Part shown: positions 56,866 to 64,000 of the stretch, in pieces
Numbering within the stretch: the stretch's first letter is position 1
How the letters are laid out: each line of letters begins with the position of its first letter
DNA from: Phragmites australis
Taxonomy: Eukaryota > Streptophyta > Magnoliopsida > Poales > Poaceae
Length of the DNA: 64,000 bases
Direction of reading: 5' to 3'
Assembly (NCBI RefSeq): GCF_958298935.1
Contig: NC_084932.1
Span: 5,559,501-5,623,500 of the forward strand
The notes under the pieces: generated by a model
What the model saw: the letters and a program-made list of their open reading frames with translations, nothing else
What the model was told of the DNA's origin: nothing
Database searches by the model: none
Made by a program: the position numbers and the translations under genes

Positions 56866-56905
56866 GGCTCCAAAACCGACAGTAAAGGGGGTTTCTGTAG
56901 TAGTG
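56866..56905 (-). repeat. Right CACTA terminal inverted repeat
   Basis: Complement reads CACTACTACAGAAACCCCCT then TTACTGTCGGTTTTGGAGCC. Subterminal GCCGGCAGTGAT motifs precede it at 56760-56865. Confidence 0.88.
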
Positions 56906-57710
56906 GCCCTACAAACTATTAAGGAGACCCATGCAGAAGGTGATGATGTGTTCAAGGAGGAGAATCTGAACAAAGTGTTGTTGAAATGGCAGACCATGAT
57001 CCGCTGTCCCTGTTTCACCACTGAGGAATGATGGTGAACAGTAAGCTCTATGACCTCCATGAACCTAAAGACGCACTTGTTAGAGTGCCATCAGAGATAT
57101 ATCAGGGTGTGTGAACTAGCCAACATAGCAAAATGTTTTAGCAAGCAAGCGCACACCATATTTATGCACCGTCAGCAGTACAAGGAGCACATTAAGGTAT
57201 GTTCATCGTTATTACATGTCCTCATTATTTGTTAGGATGCAATTTTAAGACACATTTATATTTTCATATGCTCTTTTTCTATACTAGGTGTTCCCTCATG
57301 ATGAAGAGTTGCTGAACAAACCCATCGAGAATTTTATTCTTTTGCATCTGCTCTTCGGCGACGGCTGCCTACCCGGACATAACTGGAGACGCAGATGCGG
57401 TTGTTTGAGACCTCCACGCCTTTGCAAAAGAGGCGATGGTTTGAGCCGCTGTGAAAGAGATGGTTATTCGACAACCACCACAAGAGGACGTGCTTCTACC
57501 ACTTCCGCCACAACCGAATGGGTTGGTTCCGACGATGATGACTTCATGTCAACTCCTCAGAGACGTCCACGTCATTGCGAATTCTCTGACGACAGGGCAG
57601 GTGACTGGGATCCTAACTTTGATTATTTCCCGTATACACCGGCACAACATAGACCAAAATCTTCATAATACGATTACCAATGGATGGACCGGGAGATAAG
57701 GCACAGACAA
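56906..57710 (+). other. Possible coding remnant, unrecognised
   Basis: Several plus frames look exon-like: KVLLKWQTMIRCPCF near 56965, CHQRYIRVCELANIAKC near 57075, then an AG acceptor before VFPHDEELLNKPIENF (57290) and DWDPNFDYFPYTPAQHRP near 57600. They are in different phases with intron-like AT-rich gaps between them. I do not recognise the family with confidence. It could be gene or transposon sequence into which the CACTA right end was placed. Confidence 0.25.
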
Positions 57711-58890
57711 CTTCAAGAGTCATTTCATTTGTAATGTGTATGCTACTAATTGTTGAACTTGTTGAATTAAAGGTGGTTTTATCATTTTTAATCTATTACC
57801 TAAGCCGTGTATGTATCTTAGATGTAGCCTACATGCCATTAGTAATGTTTAAATTTCATGTACCCATCTTATATACACATTCTATCTTACATTCAATATG
57901 GTTTTATCATTTCACTTGCATGTATTTATTCTATCTTCACTTAAATATTTTCTGGGATTTTTGTTATTTTTATCTTAAATAATTTCTAAGATTTTTGTTA
58001 TTTTTATATAAAAAATACACTGAGCCTAACCGCCCATTCAGAGAGCGGTAGAGCTACCCGCCCTCTGAGGAAGCGGTAAGGCCTACGGGTCTGCCACCGT
58101 GGCGCTGGGGGTGGCACAGTAGCACCCTCGGGTGGATTACAGCCCTCTCAAATAGCTATATTTTTGTAATTAATTTTTTAGAAAATATAAAAATAAAAAA
58201 CTCTTGCAGCCGCAGCTTCTTACCAGGTGCAGCCCAGCGGAGCGGAGGACCAGCTAGGCCGGTGGTGTGGCCCAGGTGCGGGCGCACGCGCGAGGCAGGC
58301 CATGGCCGAGGCTGAGGTCCATGTGGGCTGGCCGACCAAGGCCAACTCGGTTTTGGCCTGAGTATAAAAAGAGAGGTAGGGCTGCTGGGTTTTAAATCTG
58401 TGAAAATAGAGAGCCCTACTAGAGAGAGAAACAAGAGAGAGATTTAGGAGAGAAAATAGAGATATGTCTAGAGATTTATTTGATGCTTTTGTGAGGCATC
58501 TTGTGAACACTTCCTGCTATAAAGATGAAATTTTCAAGATGATGTGTTGATAATCTCCAAGTTTGCATAGGTTGATTATTTTCACCATCAGACACGGTTT
58601 TGTTTTTAGGGGCATATCTTAATATCCGAATATCCGACTGATGCGATTATTGTTGCATTAGTTACGAAATTTTATCTACTTTATGGTGCCAATATTTCAA
58701 GTCAATTGGAGCTTCTTTCAAAGTTTTTTATTAAGGTTAAAAAGATGATGGATTTATATAGGGTGAACTTTTAATCATGAAAAAATTATTTTTAGCTTCC
58801 GCAATTATTCACTGCCCCCTGATTGCCAAATTAGTGAGTAATCGATCCTACATGAAGCATCCCAAAAGCTGGAAAGCCTGGATACACAAA
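57711..58890. other. Non-coding region with an LTR-like segment
   Basis: An AT-rich stretch (57720-58015) is followed by a GC-rich block with paired CCGCCC/GAGCGGTA motifs (58030-58080) and TATAAAAA at 58363-58370. GAGAGAGAAACAAGAGAG follows it. The TATA plus leader-like sequence recalls an LTR, but no ends were found. Confidence 0.35.
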
Positions 58891-58894
58891 ATTC

Positions 58895-59086
58895 CTACCA
58901 ATTAACTACAAACATACATATGAACCACACAGCAAAGCCTATTTCAATGACACAAGCAAAGCCCATATAGTGTGCAGTTTCTCTTCCTAACTTCATTGCA
59001 TCCTCAAAATCTATTGAGTCAATCATCTGAAGACGAGCAGAAAAGGCATCCCAGATCCCAAATGATTGACTAACCAAGCTCGTCGA
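58895..59086 (-). CDS. Possible last exon of an unknown host gene
   Basis: After an acceptor (CCCATTTAG) the minus strand reads STSLVSQSFGIWDAFSARLQ, MIDSIDFEDAMKLGRETAHY, then MGFACVIEIGFAVWFICMFV and VNW-stop. It has an amphipathic helix then a single hydrophobic span, as in a C-terminally anchored membrane protein. I could not join it in phase to an upstream exon: a spliced-looking block at 59413-59494 ends in phase 1. Not recognised as any family. Confidence 0.35.
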   Translation of the reverse strand, partial: STSLVSQSFGIWDAFSARLQMIDSIDFEDAMKLGRETAHYMGFACVIEIGFAVWFICMFVVNW

Positions 59087-59606
59087 CTAAATGGGTATCA
59101 CATGCATGGGAAATGGTGAAAAGCTGAAGGCTTGAACTTAACATCAAGCAGAAAAGGCTAAGAGAATAGAATCCAAATTTGTATTAACACAAGAACAAGG
59201 TAACCGGTACTTCACCTCTGCATTATGCTCGATCATAACCTCCTAGTGTTGTGAACTTATATTCAACAAGCTTTTTTGTGTGTTCAATCATCTGTCAACC
59301 TGTGCGACGAAAATGCTTCAGTACTAAGCAATTGAACATTTCTCTGAATTTGTTAGGGTACTACAGAATGAATTTCTTCATTATGTTAGATCCATAACTG
59401 CTTACCATAGCTGGTCACACTTGAAGAAATCTCTAAGCAAGGTAACTGACCAACAATCCCTCCAGCAAAACCATAAATGAGTTTGCATCTACCTGAAAGA
59501 AACAATTCAACGATATCATTATATTACTCAAGGAGTTCAAATTTGCTAATTAATTAAGTTAAGAGGAAAAATATATGGAAGTACTTCTTAGACAAGCTGA
59601 TAACCA

Positions 59607-59726
59607 TCAAGAACTGGAAAGCAGGAATGCGCCATAGGTTGCTGCCTCCTTGAGCACGGCCTCGCTGAGCTTGCCGATCAGCGAGAACTGTGGAACACTG
59701 TTGTCAAACGGCCCCCAAAAATACAT
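59607..59726 (-). CDS. Possible small exon or 39-residue ORF
   Basis: The minus frame starts MYFWGPFDNSVPQFSLIGKL directly after an AG acceptor (GAAACCAG), continues SEAVLKEAATYGAFLL and stops. The composition is protein-like. It may be the first coding exon of the gene whose last exon is at 58895-59086. Upstream, a GC-rich leader-like stretch (about 59860-60100, minus) ends at donor GTAACC. Unrecognised. Confidence 0.3.
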   Translation of the reverse strand: MYFWGPFDNSVPQFSLIGKLSEAVLKEAATYGAFLLSSS

Positions 59727-60257
59727 CTGGTTTCAACTCGAACTTGGGACACCTCAATTTCACAAATCAACTCGATTTTCAGATCTTTCTGCACAACAGT
59801 CTGAACTTGTGAACCAATGTTGAACAAACTTTGAACTGATGAAATTTGATGGAGGGTTACCAGGATAAGGCAAGCACGCATTGCAGATCGGGCCTTGATG
59901 GAGCTCAATCAACGTGGACGAGTCGGAGGAGTTACGTCCGGCGAGCTACATTGCCGCAGTGCAGAGGATGACGAACAGCTAGCTTCGGGTGACCTCCACC
60001 ACTATCGAGTCAACAACCAAACGAGAGCGAGGGAAAGAGGGGAAGTAAATCGTGGCTTGCTGGAAGGAAGGATCCGATGTTGGCTTCTGCCCAGGATAAC
60101 GAGCGCGATCGGCACTCTCACGACCACTCCGGCCTCTTAATACGTGCTAAGAGACTTTGTGCTCAAGCGACCAGTGCGATGCGAGCACGCGAGAACACGA
60201 CCACAAGTTGCGACCACGCGTCGCCCGACCACAAGTTGCGATCATGTGAGCGCCTAA

Positions 60258-61569
60258 CACTATTAGAAAAATTATTTCTAGAAGCGGGTAGTAACTCGTT
60301 TTCATAAGCGTTTAGTGTATTCGTCTGCGATCGAAGGCCTGTAGAAATAAATGATTTTCATAGGTGTAAAAGTGACCACCTGTGAAAATCTATTACAACA
60401 GACGGTTCACTTAAGGAACCGCCTGTGAAAATAGGTTTCCACAGGCGGTTCCTTAAGCGGACCGCCTGTGAAAATTGATTTCCACAGGCGGTTCCTTAAG
60501 CGGACCGTCTGCGATAATCGGTCCCTCAATCGATATTTTTTGAACCGACCAGGAACCCCACGCGGTCGCGACGTCATAAGTCACAAGTCACAAGTCACGC
60601 GTTTTTTCGCGCGAAATACGCGCGCTACGCGGTTTTTGCACTCGAACTCGAAACCTGTCGGGTCGCGCGAACCCTCCCCACCATCACACCAGAGAACGAC
60701 TACTGAACATATGAGCATATGTAATTCTTTTGATATCTGCAATCCGAAATTTTAAACGATTATTTGGGCATATAAATGACTTCAAATGAAAAACTTTGCA
60801 ACTACAAAGTTGTAATCTCGTCGAGGGCTACAATTTTCATATAAACTTTATCCTCATCCGACTTCGTATGAAAAAGTTATGAATTTTTGAAGATAAGCTG
60901 TCACATATTTCCACAGGCGATTCCTTAAACGGACCGCCTGCGATAATGTGGTCATTTTTACAGGCGGTTCACGTAAGTAACCGCATGTGAAAATGAGTGA
61001 CAAATTCTCTTCAAAAATTCATAACTTTTTCATATGAAGTCGGATGAGAATAAAGTTTATATGAAAATTATAGCCCTCGACGAGATCTACAACTTTGTAG
61101 TTGAAAAGTTTTTCATTTGAAGTCATTTAGATGCACAAATAATTGTTTGAAACTTCAAACGATTATTTGGATATCTAAATGACTTCAAATAAAAGACATG
61201 TCAACTACAAAGTTGTAGATCTAATCGAGAGCTACAATTTTCATATAGATTTTTTCCGCATCCGACTTCATATACAAAAGTTATACAAAAGTTATGAATT
61301 TTTTAATGGATGATCATTTCTAGATGCGGTTCACATAAGGAACCACCTGTGGAAATGACCATTTTTACAGACGGTTCCTTATATGAACCGCTTGTGATAA
61401 TAATCTATTATCACAGGTGGTTCACATAAGGAATCGCTTGTGAAAATATATTTCCACAAGCGGTCCGTAACCACAGGAGGCCCTCGCTAATTGTTCAGGC
61501 GGTTTTTCAAATAAACTGCCTGTAGAAAGTTAACCTAAGTGTCTCAAAAAAATAGTTTTTGTAGTAGTG
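60258..61569. mobile_element. Non-autonomous CACTA element, 1312 bp, TSD TAA
   Basis: Left end CACTATTAGAAAAATTATTT; right end is the complement of CACTACTACAAAAACTATTT. TAA at 60255-60257 and 61570-61572 form the 3-bp target duplication. Subterminal motifs of the type CCACAGGCGGTTCCTTAAGC and GGACCGCCTGTGAAAAT recur on both sides. The interior has a long inverted repeat (about 60776-60905 against 61003-61130) and a third, diverged copy at 61180-61310. No transposase. Confidence 0.9.
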
Positions 61570-61572
61570 TAA

Positions 61573-61950
61573 TCACACGGCGAGAAAGCAAAGCTGGAAG
61601 TCAACGAGAAACACTTCTCACGATCAAACACAGCGAGTACCAGGAAATCAACGAGATACAAATTAAATGCCACTCGATGAGAACTACAAAGACCAGAGGC
61701 AGATTGAAAGATTTTTTACTCTATTCAACTTTTCTCAACTTGCGACTTACACAATCCAGGGATTACAACTCTATATTTATAGCGACCTGCTAACTTCGAA
61801 TCCTAATATGAATCGCGCCACCCCACGATCCGACTCAAACTCTATACACATACGAACAACGCTATAGCCGTATACGAACAATATACAAACTCCTTGCTTC
61901 TGCACTAGCGTGAAACGAGTCCTCGAGGCCCACGACCAGGATTAAGTCCA
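61573..61950 (-). repeat. Probable 3' LTR of the minus-strand Copia
   Basis: On the minus strand a purine tract (ATTAGGAGGGAGTAC) is followed by GTTGGACTTAATCC, probably a TG-mutated LTR start. TATAAATATAGAG lies at about 61777 and TTCTCGTTGACTTCC near 61600. The far end may be split by the CACTA insertion at 61569. Confidence 0.45.
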
Positions 61951-61962
61951 ACGTACTCCCTC

Positions 61963-62235
61963 CTAATCCTGACGTGGGCCAAGATCACGAATTCCCAATA
62001 GATATCGCATGACCACCAGCTTCACTGCCGGCAATGCCTTCGTCAGAGCGTCAGCTCGCTGCTCCTTCGTGCAGATGAAATCCACCTCAATTTGGCCTCT
62101 TTCAACGTCGAAATCAGATGACTCCCCGCTGCATGCACCTGTACACCAGCTCCACTCCACATTTTCATCAAATTTAACATTGCGACTTACATGAATTTTC
62201 CCGTGCCTTGGACAAATAGACGATGCGCCTTGCAC
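61963..62235 (-). pseudogene. Fused integrase-tail and RNase H-tail fragment of Copia
   Basis: The open frame reads CPRHGKIHVSRNVKFDEN, a Copia motif from the post-integrase region. After about 20 residues it continues as VDFICTKEQRADALTKALPA, the extreme end of Copia RNase H. All of RT and most of RNase H is missing between them, so an internal deletion joined these parts while leaving the frame open. Confidence 0.75.
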
Positions 62236-62247
62236 CTGTCCTCGATG

Positions 62248-62850
62248 CTACACCATCGGCTGGCTTCGGTCGTCGAGCTTCTTCAAATGTGGTGTTGTCA
62301 CCTTCGCGTGTGCCGTGCAGCCGAACACACGAAGGTGTGCCAGATGCGGCTTCCTTTCATTCCATGCTTCGAACGGAGTGTGTTCGTCCAGCGCCTTCAT
62401 CGGCAAGAGGTTCAGCAAATACACTGCATGCCGCACCACCTCACCCTAAAACCTTCCAGGCACAATCATGCTCTTGAGGAGAGACCTAGCCATCACCATC
62501 ATGGTCTAGTTCCTTCGCTCCACCACGCCGTTTTGCTGTGACGTGTATGGCGCAGTGAGGTGCCGTTCGATCCCGGCTTCCTCGTAGAGTCAAGTGAACT
62601 CGACAGAGAAGAACTCCCCACCGCGATTAGTCCTCAACATCTTAATGCATCGCCCTCTCGTGTTCTCGACCTGCAACTTGAATCTGCTAAACACGGAGCA
62701 GGCCTGATCCTTCGACTTGATCACATACACCCACATCCACCGAGTGTTGTCATCAACAATTAGCATAAAGTAACTATTACTGGCGAGAGTCAAAGGTGTG
62801 ATCGTCCCACAAAGGTCAGCATGTAACAGCTCGAGTGGTTTCTCTGCCAT
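62248..62850 (-). pseudogene. Copia integrase, minus strand
   Basis: From 62850: ELLHADLCGTITPLTLA (first Asp), WVYVIKSKDQACSVF and MLRTNRGGEFFS, where the second catalytic Asp (usually RTDRGGEF) is Asn. From 62439: VRHAVYLLNLLPMKAL, TPFEAWNERKPHLAHLR and FGCTAHAK. The catalytic Glu region between them is frameshifted. Inactive. Confidence 0.82.
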
Positions 62851-62883
62851 GAAATTAGGCGCTGTCGGGAACGGCTGCCTCGC

Positions 62884-63460
62884 CTACATTGCCAGCAAAC
62901 ACCCTTGACATAATTGATTCAGGTGTATGATCGGTGGCATGCCCGCCGCCATCTCCTTGTTAAGAAGTAGCTTCATAGCTATGAAGTTGACAAGTCTGAG
63001 CCTCGCATGCCAGAGCCACACTGTGTCTTGAAGGCTGGCTAAAAGACACACCAGTGTTGCTTGATGTAACTCGATCTTGTAGAGGCGATTTGGAGTTCGC
63101 CTCACTTTCATTAGCAACCGTGCAGGACTATTATAATACACTCGTAGATGTTCAGCCTTGTGTCCAACTTTGCTAAGTTGTCCAAGGCTGATGATATTGC
63201 TGCACAGTCTTGGAATGTAGTAGACCTCCTGCAACAACCATCGATCGCCGTTCTTGCAGCTAAACACGACAGACCCTAACCCCATGATCTGTACCGTGGA
63301 GCCATCCCCGAAGTTCACCTTGCCAGTGAAACCTTCGTCTAGCTCTTAGAACATCTCTTTGTCACCGGTCATGTGATTACTGGCCCCATCGTCTAGGTAC
63401 CAGACCTCAAAGCTGAAGCCTCCCTCCATTGTGTCACGCAGTTTCGGCTTCAACTTCTCC
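62884..63460 (-). pseudogene. Copia protease and pre-integrase, minus strand
   Basis: The protease site reads WYLDDGASNHMTGDKEMF, where the usual D-T/S-G is D-D-G, followed by a stop. Then come VNFGDGSTVQIMGLGSVVF, YYIPRLCSNIISLGQLSKVG and the pre-integrase LYKIELHQATLV, with the WHARLRLVNF histidine module and CQGC. It continues into integrase. Confidence 0.8.
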
Positions 63461-63559
63461 TTACTTAGCAACATGCCCCCCCGCCTCTGCTACTGTCTGG
63501 TACTGTCTCCTCCAACACTGCAAGCAATAAGGCCGGCTCGGTGTCATCGGAACGTGTGA

Positions 63560-64000
63560 GATGAGACTCACCTTTCTCTTCCTCCTTCTTCATGGGTGCC
63601 CTACACTCGTTCGCATAGTGCCCCATCTTGTAGCAATTGTAGCACTTGATGTGGCTCTTGTTGCGGCGATCGCTGTCTGAGCCGCTCTCCTTGTCATTGC
63701 GTGACGTACCGCCACGACCACCCTAATCGCGATTGCTATCTGCAAGAGAGTGGTATTTACCCTTGTTGCTTGATGAGGAGTCATTGTCGTCCTTCTTCTG
63801 TCGCGCCTGCCACTCGGCCTGAGTGAGCAGAAGCTGGTCGTCGCCATTATTATTGCTGCCGAATGCATGTGGGCGAGCACGTTCTTCAAACGCCTTCAGT
63901 CACCCCACAACTTCCTCGAAAGGCAACTTATCGAGGTCGTAGAACTGCTCGATCCCGGTGATCACACTCAGGAATCGATCTGGCACGGTGTCAAACAGCT
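63560..64000 (-). pseudogene. Copia gag C-terminus with CCHC zinc knuckle, runs off the window
   Basis: The minus strand reads CYNCYKMGHYANECRAP at about 63645-63595, a perfect C-x2-C-x4-H-x4-C knuckle. It is preceded by an Asp/Ser/Arg-rich linker with one stop and DDQLLLTQAEWQAR. The N-terminal gag lies beyond 64000. Confidence 0.8.

Larger units (their letters stand above)
36637..56905. mobile_element. CACTA (En/Spm) inverted duplication, about 20 kb
   Basis: The left end starts CACTACTAAACCTCTTTCAC. The right end is the complement of CACTACTACAGAAACCCCCT. Both are followed inward by the same subterminal block (ATGCCCTGG-TATCAC, GGTTGGTGGTTTTAGCC and similar). All genes run outward from an axis near 48395: minus strand in the left arm, plus strand in the right. 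Each arm has transposase (tnp2, DUF4218, DUF4216), a subterminal-repeat block with TATA, an RNase H1-N-terminal-like small gene, and a Transposase_24/Ulp1 gene, in that order. Homology extends to within about 100 bp of the axis and no CACTA terminus is seen there. Flanking triplets ATC and GCC do not match. Arms are diverged (about 80-85% at protein level in DUF4218 by eye). Confidence 0.8.

Noticed and set aside
36637..56905. Palindrome as an assembly artefact
   Set aside because: Arms differ by many substitutions and by separate deletions, which a mis-joined copy would not show.
56906..57710. FAR1/MULE-type gene fragment
   Set aside because: Some phrases resemble FAR1-family tails, but the frames are short and the match is too weak to name.

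Overview
This is nuclear DNA from a grass (Poaceae), probably a large repeat-rich panicoid-type genome; the species cannot be fixed from the sequence. The evidence is the makeup of the repeats: an Angela/BARE-type Copia LTR, a Tat-lineage Ty3/gypsy element with antisense ORFs, CACTA (En/Spm) elements with Ulp1 protease, and a Tourist-like MITE. Spliced genes have GT-AG introns. Nearly everything is transposable element; one fragmentary multi-exon host gene (23.8-26.5 kb, minus) and one or two possible exons (58.9-59.7 kb, minus) are the only non-transposon gene candidates.

Layout. 1-4.1 kb: LTR-like non-coding gypsy remnant, split by a clean solo LTR (1409-2799, target-site duplication CCGGC). 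4.1-11.9 kb: truncated Tat-lineage gypsy on the minus strand, holding the end of RT, two RNase H domains and integrase. Plus-strand antisense ORFs (a Transposase_28-like ORF and a small acidic ORF) lie 3' of pol, separated by a 47-bp minisatellite. 11.9-20.0 kb: Angela-like Copia on the plus strand, decayed, with a truncated 5' LTR. 20.0-22.8 kb: a possible minus-strand Copia remnant and short tandem repeats. 23.8-26.5 kb: host gene for a four-helix membrane protein, with a tandemly duplicated exon. 26.96-27.35 kb: MITE. 28.37-36.39 kb: non-autonomous gypsy-type LTR element with both LTRs and a near-matching 5-bp TSD. It has no pol, a gag remnant, three unrelated minisatellite arrays and an antisense acidic ORF.

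36.64-56.91 kb: the most unusual structure, a CACTA-family inverted duplication about 20 kb long. Each arm carries tnp2/DUF4218/DUF4216 transposase near the centre and a Transposase_24 plus Ulp1-protease gene near the tip. Each arm also has a small RNase H1-N-terminal-domain protein with a hydrophobic tail, a CACTA subterminal repeat block and a tRNA-like box pair. Both outer tips are the same (3') CACTA end and no terminus is seen at the centre. The arms have lost different parts, but they share one stop codon.

57-60.2 kb: low-coding sequence with LTR-like and exon-like pieces. 60.26-61.57 kb: non-autonomous CACTA with TSD TAA and internal foldback. 61.6-64.0 kb: minus-strand Copia (gag, PR, IN, internal deletion, RNase H tail), running off the window. 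All transposon reading frames contain stops or frameshifts, so the window is mostly a record of nested, old insertions and their rearrangement.
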